Source of the DNA: an uncultured Oscillospiraceae bacterium
Lineage (GTDB): Bacteria; Bacillota; Clostridia; Oscillospirales; Ruminococcaceae
Length of the DNA stretch: 28,822 nt
NCBI GenBank assembly: GCA_905197685.1
Contig: CAJJZS010000016.1
Coordinates: forward strand, 1 to 28,822
Direction: 5' to 3'
Shown: in pieces, positions 7,402-13,619 of the stretch
How positions within the stretch are numbered: the stretch's first letter is position 1
Layout of the letters: each line of letters begins with the position of its first letter
The notes under the pieces: model-generated
The model's database searches: none
The model's input: the letters and a program-made list of their open reading frames with translations, nothing else
Told to the model about the DNA's origin: nothing
Translations under genes and position numbers: made by a program

Positions 7402-7430
7402 TTGACGAAACACGATTGACTTGATAAAAT
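7402..7430 (+). promoter_or_regulatory. Promoter of the xpt-pdp operon
   Basis: TTGACG (7402-7407), a 17-base spacer and TAAAAT (7425-7430). The 67 bases between it and xpt are too short and lack the conserved loops for a purine riboswitch, which often controls xpt in Firmicutes. Confidence 0.83.
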
Positions 7431-7497
7431 GATAGCTAAGAAGTTTTGAAGGTATTAAGCCTGATTCTGTTTCAACTTATCGAAAAGGGGTAGAACG

Positions 7498-8079
7498 ATG
7501 GAACTGTTAAAACAAAGAATTTTAAAGGACGGAAAAGTAAAAGAAGGAAATGTTTTAAAGGTGGACAGCTTTTTAAACCATCAGATGGATATTCGTCTGT
7601 TGGATGAGATTGGAAAAGAATTTCGCCGCCGTTTTGACGGAATGGGTGTCAATAAAATTTTGACAATCGAAGCCTCCGGTATCGGTATTGCCGTTGCGGT
7701 TGCGCAGCATTTTGATTATGCGCCGGTAGTATTTGCAAAGAAAAGCAAGTCGAAAAACCTGGACGGAGAACTTTACACCACACAGGTCACTTCCTTCACC
7801 AGAGGCACTACCTTTGATGTGCAGGTTTCCAAAAAGTTTTTGACGCCGCAGGACCGCGTCCTGATTATCGACGATTTTCTTGCAAAAGGTCAGGCTTTGA
7901 TGGGCTTGTTGGATATTGTCAATCAGTCCGGAGCGCAGACCGTAGGCTGCGGCATTGTGATTGAAAAAGGCTTCCAGGAGGGCGGTCGGATGCTGCGTGA
8001 AAAAGGGGTTCGCCTGGAATCTTTGGCAATAGTAGACTGCTTTGAGGACGGAAAGGTTGTATTCCGCGAAGAAAAATAA
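7498..8079 (+). CDS. xpt: Xanthine phosphoribosyltransferase
   Basis: A 193-residue cytoplasmic enzyme that joins xanthine to PRPP to make XMP in purine salvage. It has the usual Xpt length and hallmarks: the N-terminal MELLKQRILKDGKVKEGNVL, an ASGIG loop (59-63), the FAKKSKSKNL segment (79-88) of the xanthine-specific group, and the PRPP-binding motif VLIIDDFLAKGQA (121-133) with its acidic pair. The ATG has an AAAGGGG site 8-9 bases upstream. It is the first gene of a salvage operon with pdp, 51 bases downstream. The assignment is clear. Confidence 0.95.
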   Translation: MELLKQRILKDGKVKEGNVLKVDSFLNHQMDIRLLDEIGKEFRRRFDGMGVNKILTIEASGIGIAVAVAQHFDYAPVVFAKKSKSKNLDGELYTTQVTSFTRGTTFDVQVSKKFLTPQDRVLIIDDFLAKGQALMGLLDIVNQSGAQTVGCGIVIEKGFQEGGRMLREKGVRLESLAIVDCFEDGKVVFREEK

Positions 8080-8130
8080 AAAAGAAACCGCGCTGCCAAT
8101 CGCAACAGCAAACGGTAAGGGGGTTTTGAG

Positions 8131-9450
8131 ATGAGAATGTATGACTTAATCGAAAAGAAAAAACTGGGGGAACCGTTGAGCAACGAGGAAATCCGCCGGT
8201 TAATCGAAGGTTACACCGAAGGAACAATTCCCGATTATCAAATGTCCGCTTTTTTGATGGCGGTTTGTTTTCAGGGGATGGATGTCGAAGAAATCACTGA
8301 AATGACCCTTGCGATGGCGCGCTCGGGCGAGATGGCAGACCTCGGCGGAATCCACGGGACAAAGGTGGATAAACATTCTACCGGAGGGGTAGGGGATAAA
8401 ACAACGCTGATTGCTGCTCCGATGGCAGCTGCCTGTGGAATTCCGATTGCAAAAATGTCCGGCAGAGGACTTGGATTTACCGGGGGAACGGTGGATAAAC
8501 TGGAATCTATCCCGGGGTATCGCACAACTCTGTCAAAGGAAGAATTTTTCCGCAATGTCAACGAAATCGGTATTTCTCTGATCGGTCAGAGCGGGGAGCT
8601 GGCTGTGGCGGATAAAAAAATCTACGCGCTGCGCGATGTAACGGCTACTGTGGACAGTATTCCGCTGATTGCTTCCAGCATTATGAGCAAAAAAATTGCG
8701 GCGGGCGCGGATGCAATCCTGTTAGATGTAAAGGCGGGAAGCGGCGCTTTTATGAAAACCGAACAGCAGGCGCTTGACCTGGCAGCCACAATGGTGGCAA
8801 TCGGAAAGCAGGCGCACAGAAGAACGGTCGCTCTGATCACCGATATGAATCAGCCGTTAGGAAATACTGCGGGAAATGCCATAGAGGTAGAAGAAGCAAT
8901 TCAAACCCTTCAGGGAAACGGACCGCAGGATTTAACCGAGCTTTGCGTTCAGTTGGCAGGAAATATGCTCTTCCTTGCAGGAAAGGGAGAGCTGGAAGAT
9001 TGTCTTGAGATGGCGCGTCGGTCATTAAAAGACGGCAGCGCGTACGAGAAGTTTTATCAGATGGTGCAGCGCCAGGGCGGCGATGTAGCGTATCTGGAAA
9101 ATCCCTCCCTTTTCCCAAAGGCGCAGGAATATGCGGTGACTGCTTTGCAGGACGGATACCTGTTCTCTATGCAGACAGAGGAAATCGGCGCGGTAGCGGG
9201 ACTGCTGGGCGCAGGCAGAGAGAAAAAAGGTGACGCAGTCGATCCGGCAGCGGGTATTCGCTTTTTGAAAAAGACCGGAGATGCAGTTAAACAAGGCGAA
9301 CCGATTGCGCTGCTTTATACAAATCTTCCGCAAAAGGTACGGGAAGCGCAGCAAAGGTATCAAAACGCAGTTGTCATCGCTCAGGAGAAACCAAAGCAGA
9401 CGCCTTTGGTTTATGCAAGGGTGAGCGCAGACGGCGTAAAAACAGTTTAG
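8131..9450 (+). CDS. pdp: Pyrimidine-nucleoside phosphorylase
   Basis: A 439-residue enzyme that phosphorolyses uridine, thymidine and deoxyuridine to base plus (deoxy)ribose-1-phosphate. Residues 79-90 hold VDKHSTGGVGDK (phosphate binding), and 110-125 hold SGRGLGFTGGTVDKLE, the thymidine/pyrimidine phosphorylase signature. The RDVTATVDSIPLIASSIMSKK segment (substrate site) and the C-terminal alpha/beta domain are intact. Length matches Bacillus Pdp. AAGGGGG (8116-8122) favours the ATG at 8131, although one at 8137 is possible. It works with xpt upstream in nucleobase salvage. Confidence 0.95.
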   Translation: MRMYDLIEKKKLGEPLSNEEIRRLIEGYTEGTIPDYQMSAFLMAVCFQGMDVEEITEMTLAMARSGEMADLGGIHGTKVDKHSTGGVGDKTTLIAAPMAAACGIPIAKMSGRGLGFTGGTVDKLESIPGYRTTLSKEEFFRNVNEIGISLIGQSGELAVADKKIYALRDVTATVDSIPLIASSIMSKKIAAGADAILLDVKAGSGAFMKTEQQALDLAATMVAIGKQAHRRTVALITDMNQPLGNTAGNAIEVEEAIQTLQGNGPQDLTELCVQLAGNMLFLAGKGELEDCLEMARRSLKDGSAYEKFYQMVQRQGGDVAYLENPSLFPKAQEYAVTALQDGYLFSMQTEEIGAVAGLLGAGREKKGDAVDPAAGIRFLKKTGDAVKQGEPIALLYTNLPQKVREAQQRYQNAVVIAQEKPKQTPLVYARVSADGVKTV

Positions 9451-9469
9451 AATATTAGGATAGGAGGAA

Positions 9470-10108
9470 TTGGGGATAGAACCAATCAAAGAAGCAACAA
9501 AGCCGAAAAATCGACTGTTAAAAACGATGATTTATTCTAAGATTTTTTCATGGGTTGCCGCTTTCGCCGCAATTCTGTTGGCAGTTATTTTGACAGCGTG
9601 GGGTGTGAGCAGTTATTTTCAAGCGCAGTCGAAAACAACAACATTAGGCTTTGAAAATATCGGGGAACTTGCTACGCAATCGGCATTCTGCACCGAGGTA
9701 AATGTAATAGAAGCGGACAGAAAACTGTTCGGAATGACCATTCCGTTTACGCAAAGCAAGTATATTTACAGCTATGATATCGAGATGAAGGCAGGAATGG
9801 ACTTTCGTAAGGTAGAATGGCAGGTGGACGACCAAACCATTCGGGTAAAACTGCCGCCGTGTGAGGTGCTGAGCAGCGAAATTGATTTAGATTCCTTTCA
9901 GGTTTATCACGAACAAGAAAGTATCTTTAAGCAGATTCATTTGGAGGAAAATAATCAAGCGTTGAATCAGATGAAGCAGCAGGCGCAGGCAGATGCGATT
10001 GAAAACGGTCTTTTGGAAAATGCAAGGAGCAATGCCGAAGCGATTTTGCGCGGATTTTTCTCCAAAGCCTATGATTTGAGTGAATATGATATTGTATTTA
10101 CAGAATAG
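9470..10108 (+). CDS. DUF4230 membrane-anchored protein
   Basis: About 212 residues. One hydrophobic segment (about 20-45) anchors a predicted extracytoplasmic domain matching DUF4230: LGFENIGELATQSAF, then the beta-rich YIYSYDIEMKAGMDF stretch and a C-terminal helix-rich part. The family function is unknown. The start is awkward. AGGAGG (9462-9467) lies only 2 bases before the in-frame TTG at 9470 and 8 bases before an in-frame ATA at 9476. The first in-frame ATG (9527) has no ribosome binding site and sits at the edge of the membrane segment. I keep the TTG with low certainty. The gene follows pdp by 19 bases and precedes a 27-residue membrane peptide. Confidence 0.75.
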   Translation: MGIEPIKEATKPKNRLLKTMIYSKIFSWVAAFAAILLAVILTAWGVSSYFQAQSKTTTLGFENIGELATQSAFCTEVNVIEADRKLFGMTIPFTQSKYIYSYDIEMKAGMDFRKVEWQVDDQTIRVKLPPCEVLSSEIDLDSFQVYHEQESIFKQIHLEENNQALNQMKQQAQADAIENGLLENARSNAEAILRGFFSKAYDLSEYDIVFTE

Positions 10109-10119
10109 AGGAAAGTTCG

Positions 10120-10203
10120 ATGAAAATTAAAATTTGGTGGATTTTCGCAGCGATTGCAGCCTTGATAGCGTTGTTTTATTTTTATTTGTTCTTGACCGCT
10201 TAA
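10120..10203 (+). CDS. 27-residue single-span membrane peptide
   Basis: A short open frame encoding MKIKIWWIFAAIAAL, a hydrophobic run and an LFLTA end: one membrane helix with a basic N-terminus. A GAGGAAAG site (10108-10115) sits 4 bases before the ATG. It starts 11 bases after the DUF4230 stop codon and ends 16 bases before a strong terminator, so it is the last cistron of the xpt-pdp operon. I do not recognise a family. Being translated is supported by the ribosome binding site and the operon position only. Confidence 0.6.
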   Translation: MKIKIWWIFAAIAALIALFYFYLFLTA

Positions 10204-10218
10204 TGCGTTTTATGCAAG

Positions 10219-10253
10219 AAGAAAAGGACTCCATTTCGGAGTCCTTTTCTTTT
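10219..10253 (+). terminator. Terminator of the xpt-pdp-DUF4230 operon
   Basis: A perfect 13-bp stem, AGAAAAGGACTCC (10220-10232) and GGAGTCCTTTTCT (10238-10250), with an ATTTC loop and TTT beyond. Confidence 0.93.
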
Positions 10254-10258
10254 GAGCC

Positions 10259-10345
10259 GAGAAAGTCGGAAAAGACCCTCGACCGGCGCGGGCATAAACC
10301 CTTTTTCTTTTAGAATCTCAATTCGCGAACGGTGTGCAGATTCAA
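10259..10345. repeat. R1 repeat, copy 1
   Basis: First copy of an ~87-bp unit with two parts. Part one is a hairpin, here with a decayed left arm (GTC-GGAAAA-GACCCTC near 10265). Part two is a box, GAATCT-N18-AGATTC, around the TTCGCGAA core (near 10322). It is joined to copy 2 in tandem, with a 112-bp period. Confidence 0.8.
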
Positions 10346-10370
10346 ACGGTTGGTTTGGTTATTTGAAAAC

Positions 10371-10462
10371 GAGAGGGTCGGAAAAGACCCTCGACCAGCG
10401 TGAGTGTAAACCCTTTTTCTTTTAGAATCTTAATTCGCGAACGGTGTGCAGATTCAATCTGC
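10371..10462. repeat. R1 repeat, copy 2 (array end)
   Basis: An intact hairpin, GAGGGTC-GGAAAA-GACCCTC (10373-10392), then the GAATCT...AGATTC box. The copy ends in the perfect palindrome GCAGATT-C-AATCTGC (10448-10462), which the internal copies lack. Confidence 0.85.
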
Positions 10463-10472
10463 CCGACAAAAA

Positions 10473-10548
10473 ATAAAATTTTATAAAACCGTGTGATAGT
10501 TGCACGTTTCCGTGCAATTTTTCCGCTGTTTCGGGGTATTAGTGAAAA
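10473..10548. repeat. R2 repeat, copy A
   Basis: A 76-bp sequence repeated at 10641-10717 in the same direction. It starts with an AT-rich ATAAAATTTTATAAAA stretch and holds a stem-loop TTGCACG-TTTC-CGTGCAA (10500-10517), then GTTTCGGGGTATTAGTGAAAA. Confidence 0.85.
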
Positions 10549-10640
10549 GAGTATTAAAAAGTATCTCACAGAATCGGATAGAAAAAGAATTGATTAGAAT
10601 CAAATTTCCTTCCGATTTTCCTCTGAAACCCCCGCTGAAA

Positions 10641-10717
10641 ATAAAAATTTTATAAAATCGTGTGATAGTTGTACGTTTCCGTGCAATTTTTTCGCCGTTT
10701 CGGGGTATTAGTGAAAA
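10641..10717. repeat. R2 repeat, copy B
   Basis: The second copy of R2 differs at only a few positions. The stem-loop is TTGTACG-TTTC-CGTGCAA, so the single arm change turns a G-C pair into a G-U pair and keeps the hairpin. Between copies A and B lies about 90 bases of unique sequence. Confidence 0.85.
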
Positions 10718-10758
10718 AGGGATTTTTAAAACCGCCAAAATAAAGTGAAAATCGGCGG

Positions 10759-10845
10759 CGAGGGAATCGGGAAGATTCCCGACCTGCGCGGGCATAAAAC
10801 CTTTTCCCTTTAGAATCTCAATTCGTGAACAGTGCGCAGATTCAA
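10759..10845. repeat. R1 repeat, copy 3 (variant stem)
   Basis: The hairpin stem is GGGAATC-GGGAA-GATTCCC (10762-10780), so both arms differ from the GAGGGTC/GACCCTC of other copies but still pair perfectly. The box has TTCGTGAA in place of TTCGCGAA. Confidence 0.85.
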
Positions 10846-10874
10846 CCGGTTGGTCGATTTGGTTATTTGAAAAC

Positions 10875-10961
10875 GAGAGGGTCGGAAAAGACCCTCGAGC
10901 TGCGCGAGCGTAAAACCTTTTTCTTTTAGAATCTTAATTCGCGAACGGTGTGCAGATTCAA
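10875..10961. repeat. R1 repeat, copy 4
   Basis: An intact GAGGGTC/GACCCTC hairpin and GAATCT...AGATTC box. It is tandem with copies 3 and 5 (115- and 116-bp periods), joined by a conserved GGTTGG...TTTGGTTATTTGAAAAC linker. Confidence 0.88.
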
Positions 10962-10990
10962 TCGGTTGGTGGGTTTGGTTATTTGAAAAC

Positions 10991-11082
10991 GAGAGGGTCG
11001 GAAAAGACCCTCGAGCTGCGCGAGCATAAAACCTTTTCCCTTTAGAATCTCAATTCGCGAACGGTGTGCAGGTTCAACCTGC
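10991..11082. repeat. R1 repeat, copy 5 (array end, abuts a stop codon)
   Basis: An intact hairpin and box. The copy ends in the palindrome GCAGGTT-C-AACCTGC (11068-11082). Relative to copy 2, both arms changed together (A to G and T to C). The palindrome touches the stop codon (11083-11085) of the minus-strand CofE-like gene. Confidence 0.88.
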
Positions 11083-11790
11083 CTATTTTACTTTGCGGAT
11101 GATACCAATTGGAGTCTGCTCTAAAGACTGACCGAGAGGGTTGTCTTTGAGGATTTTTACCAGAAGGTCGCGGTCCATAGAAGGGTGAGAAATGCCCAGA
11201 ATCTGACCTTCCAGGTCATTGATGTCGGTGATTGCAACCTGAATACCACCCAGACGGTCGGACATTTTCTTTGCGGTTTCATCCGGCTCGGCAGGACCTA
11301 ATACAACGTAATGGTTGTAGGGCGGCAGGGTGTAGTCGCACGGACCGTCAATCGAACGAGCTTTGTAACCTGCGATGGTGTAGAACCAGCCGCGTTTGTG
11401 AAACAGCTTACCCACTGCGGAAACAGCCGCTGCAAACAGGATTCGGATGGTGCCGCATTCCTGCAAAGCCATTTCCATCGTTTCCGGAATACCCAGACCG
11501 ATGCCGTATGGGGTTTTTAAAACAAATTTGCAGAGGAATTTTGCCAGAGGACGCGGATGAATGTCCTCCATCGGGATAGCGCGTCTTTGGGTGCAGGCAA
11601 CAGCCTTTTCGGTCATGAAAACAATGTCATCCGGCAAAGCGTACGGCTTTGCATATTTTTCAATGACATCGCATACATCATCTTTGTCGGTGATTACATG
11701 GGTGCGGATTGCAAGACGCTGGTATTTGACGCCGTCCACCTCGATGGTTTCATTTTTGCCTTCGTTTACAATATAGCTTTCTTCGCTCAT
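11083..11790 (-). CDS. Coenzyme F420-0:L-glutamate ligase-like protein (CofE family)
   Basis: A 235-residue protein resembling the CofE family (F420-0 gamma-glutamyl ligase), which adds glutamate to F420-0 in methanogens and actinobacteria. Supporting features are RTHVITDKDDVCDVI (29-43), PDDIVFMTEKAVACTQ (53-68), a glycine-rich KTPYGIGLG loop (92-100), and the C-terminal QVAITDINDLEGQILG (184-199). Most Clostridia are not known to make F420, so this is likely a paralogue acting on another acceptor. AAAGGAC lies about 8 bases before the ATG on the minus strand. It has its own promoter (11964-11992) and a leader of about 170 bases. On its 3' side the stop codon touches the R1 repeat array. The fold family is fairly sure; the substrate is unknown. 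Confidence 0.78.
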   Translation of the reverse strand: MSEESYIVNEGKNETIEVDGVKYQRLAIRTHVITDKDDVCDVIEKYAKPYALPDDIVFMTEKAVACTQRRAIPMEDIHPRPLAKFLCKFVLKTPYGIGLGIPETMEMALQECGTIRILFAAAVSAVGKLFHKRGWFYTIAGYKARSIDGPCDYTLPPYNHYVVLGPAEPDETAKKMSDRLGGIQVAITDINDLEGQILGISHPSMDRDLLVKILKDNPLGQSLEQTPIGIIRKVK

Positions 11791-11957
11791 GTTTTACAGT
11801 CCTTTCCAAAAAACAGAATCGTGATTTCACACAGAAAGCGCATTTCCCGGGAAATCATTTCCGAAAAAGGGATTTCTCCATATTGTCGGGAAATGCTGCT
11901 GCCCGATAACCCTTGCGGCAGAGAGATAAGGTCCTGCCGCGCAGAGTTGATAGGAAT
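11791..11957 (-). promoter_or_regulatory. Structured 5' leader of the CofE-like gene
   Basis: About 167 transcribed bases with competing pairings. GCATTTCCCG (11840-11849) and CGGGAAATGC (11887-11896) are exact inverted repeats. The right one can instead pair with GCCCGA just beyond it (near 11901), and the left one is part of the self-complementary TTTCCCGGGAAA (11843-11854). GCGGCAG and CTGCCGC (11915-11940) form another stem. There is no U-tract, so any control would be translational. It matches no riboswitch class I recognise. Confidence 0.45.
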
Positions 11958-11963
11958 AAGTTT

Positions 11964-11992
11964 ATTTTACCCCAAAAAAAGGATAAACTCAA
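11964..11992 (-). promoter_or_regulatory. Promoter of the CofE-like gene
   Basis: On the minus strand: TTGAGT (11987-11992), a 17-base spacer and TAAAAT (11964-11969). Confidence 0.75.
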
Positions 11993-12135
11993 TATCACGG
12001 CAATAATTTGTCTGCACTTTGTCAAACACGGCAATTTATCCGAAATAGGGGACAGATTTCTATACGAAACCGACAGGAGAAAAGAAAAAAGTTTGACAGA
12101 TGCAAAACTCTCTTTTCTTCTCTGCGATTGTGTTA

Positions 12136-12141
12136 TATAAT
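12136..12141 (+). promoter_or_regulatory. Likely -10 box of the MBOAT operon
   Basis: A consensus TATAAT 46 bases before the chosen start. No good -35 lies 16-18 bases upstream; a TTGACA at 12093-12098 is too far away. The call is therefore tentative. The box lies inside the longest possible open frame, which argues for the later start at 12187. Confidence 0.5.
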
Positions 12142-12186
12142 GGAGAATGTCAAAAAGTTTTGTGGGGCGGAGTGTGCGGAAAAAGT

Positions 12187-13605
12187 ATGGTTTTTTCTAA
12201 TTTGTTTTTTATCTATTTGTTTTTGCCGGTTCATTTGCTGCTATATTTTGCAGTGAAAAATAGAGTGTGGCGCAACGCGGTGCTGCTTTCCTTTTCCTTG
12301 ATTTTCTATGCCTGGGGCGAACCGGTTTGGGTGTTTATGCTGATGCTCACCGCCTTTTTGGATTATCTGTGGGCAAGGGGAATTGAGTTTTTTCATCAAA
12401 GCGGACAGCTTAAAAAGGCAAAATGCTGTTTGGCAGCCTCTTTGGTTTTTGATTTGGGAATGTTGGCAGTGTTTAAATACAGCGGGTTCTTTATCGAAAC
12501 GCTCAATGCCGCGACAGGATTTTCTTTGCCGGTGCCGAAGATTGCCCTTCCGATTGGAATTTCCTTTTATACTTTTCAAACCGTCAGCTATGTTATTGAC
12601 GTTTATCGGGGAGAGGTTCCCGCTCAGAAAAAATATTACCGTTATCTGATGTATCTTTCCAGTTACCATCAGTTGGTGGCAGGTCCGATTGTCCGTTACA
12701 GTTCGGTTGAGGCAGAGATTGAGGAACGCACCGTTACCGTTGAGGACTTCAGCGAAGGAATAACCAAATTCTGTATCGGGTTAAGCAAAAAGGTGCTGGT
12801 GTCCAATGTGGCGGGCAAATTGGTAACGCAGTACATGGACGCCCCTTTGCAAACGCTGTCCACAGCAGGCGCGTGGTTTGGGGTATTGGTGTATGCAATT
12901 CAGCTGTATTATGATTTTTCCGCCTATTCCGATATGGCGATAGGCTTGGGAAGAATGTTTGGATTCCACTATCCGAAAAACTTTGATTACCCTTATCTTT
13001 CTAAATCGGTTACGGAATTTTGGAGAAGATGGCATATTTCTCTGGGCAGCTTTTTTCGGGATTATGTCTATATTCCGATGGGAGGAAACCGCCGCCACCA
13101 GCTGCTGAATATCTGTGTTGTTTGGTTTTTAACCGGATTGTGGCACGGCGCCAGCTGGAATTTTATTTTATGGGGCGTTTTTTACGGTATATTGTTGATT
13201 ATAGAAAAGTGCGGGTTATTGCATATTCTGCAAAAAATCCCCGCAATCTTTTCCAGGATTTACCTGTGGTTTGTAACGCTGATTGGCTGGACTGTTTTTT
13301 ATACCACAGACCTAAAGCGTTTGGGCGGATATTTTGGGGTAATGTTTGGATTTTCTCAAAATCCGCTGACTGACCCGCAGCTTTCGATTGAGTTTGTAAA
13401 CCATATTTTCTGGTTGGCTGCGGCGCTGCTGTTCTGCGCGCCGATTTCCCGGGAAATCAAGAAAAAATTAAATTCGGTCGGCTCGGAAAGAGGAAAAGCG
13501 GTGATTGGACTTGTAACCGCAGGGTTTAACCTGATTTTGCTTTTCCTTTGTACCTCGATGCTGGTGGGGCAAAGCTATAATCCGTTTTTATATTTTCGAT
13601 TTTAA
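12187..13605 (+). CDS. MBOAT-family O-acyltransferase
   Basis: A 472-residue polytopic membrane protein of the AlgI/PatA/DltB-type MBOAT family, which moves acyl groups across the membrane onto extracellular polymers. Motifs are PIGISFYTFQTVSYVIDVYR (122-141), HQLVAGPIVRY (161-171), YYDFSAYSDMAIGLG (241-255), EFWRRWHISLGSFFRDYVYIP (277-297, H283) and the catalytic LWHGASWNF (318-326, H320). The frame is open back to 12100, but the ATG at 12187 fits the family N-terminus (FSNLFFIYLFLPV) and lies after the -10 box. The ribosome binding site is weak (GCGGAAAAA). A DHHW gene follows after 14 bases, the usual partner for polymer O-acetylation. The polymer is unknown, and no biosynthesis genes are adjacent. 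Confidence 0.92.
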   Translation: MVFSNLFFIYLFLPVHLLLYFAVKNRVWRNAVLLSFSLIFYAWGEPVWVFMLMLTAFLDYLWARGIEFFHQSGQLKKAKCCLAASLVFDLGMLAVFKYSGFFIETLNAATGFSLPVPKIALPIGISFYTFQTVSYVIDVYRGEVPAQKKYYRYLMYLSSYHQLVAGPIVRYSSVEAEIEERTVTVEDFSEGITKFCIGLSKKVLVSNVAGKLVTQYMDAPLQTLSTAGAWFGVLVYAIQLYYDFSAYSDMAIGLGRMFGFHYPKNFDYPYLSKSVTEFWRRWHISLGSFFRDYVYIPMGGNRRHQLLNICVVWFLTGLWHGASWNFILWGVFYGILLIIEKCGLLHILQKIPAIFSRIYLWFVTLIGWTVFYTTDLKRLGGYFGVMFGFSQNPLTDPQLSIEFVNHIFWLAAALLFCAPISREIKKKLNSVGSERGKAVIGLVTAGFNLILLFLCTSMLVGQSYNPFLYFRF

Positions 13606-13619
13606 ACAGGAGGAAAAAG

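Noticed and set aside
7431..7497. Purine riboswitch before xpt
   Set aside because: The 67-base leader is too short and lacks the conserved junction and loop sequences.
10342..10795. Minus-strand coding frames across the repeats
   Set aside because: The frames recur only because the repeats recur (a shared EGLFRPSRF reading), and they have no ribosome binding sites.
10259..11082. CRISPR array
   Set aside because: The repeated units are about 87 bp with internal hairpins, the linkers are themselves conserved rather than unique spacers, and no cas genes are present.
12100..12186. Longer N-terminus for the MBOAT protein
   Set aside because: It would begin before the TATAAT box and adds residues unlike the family; ATG 12187 matches the normal N-terminus.
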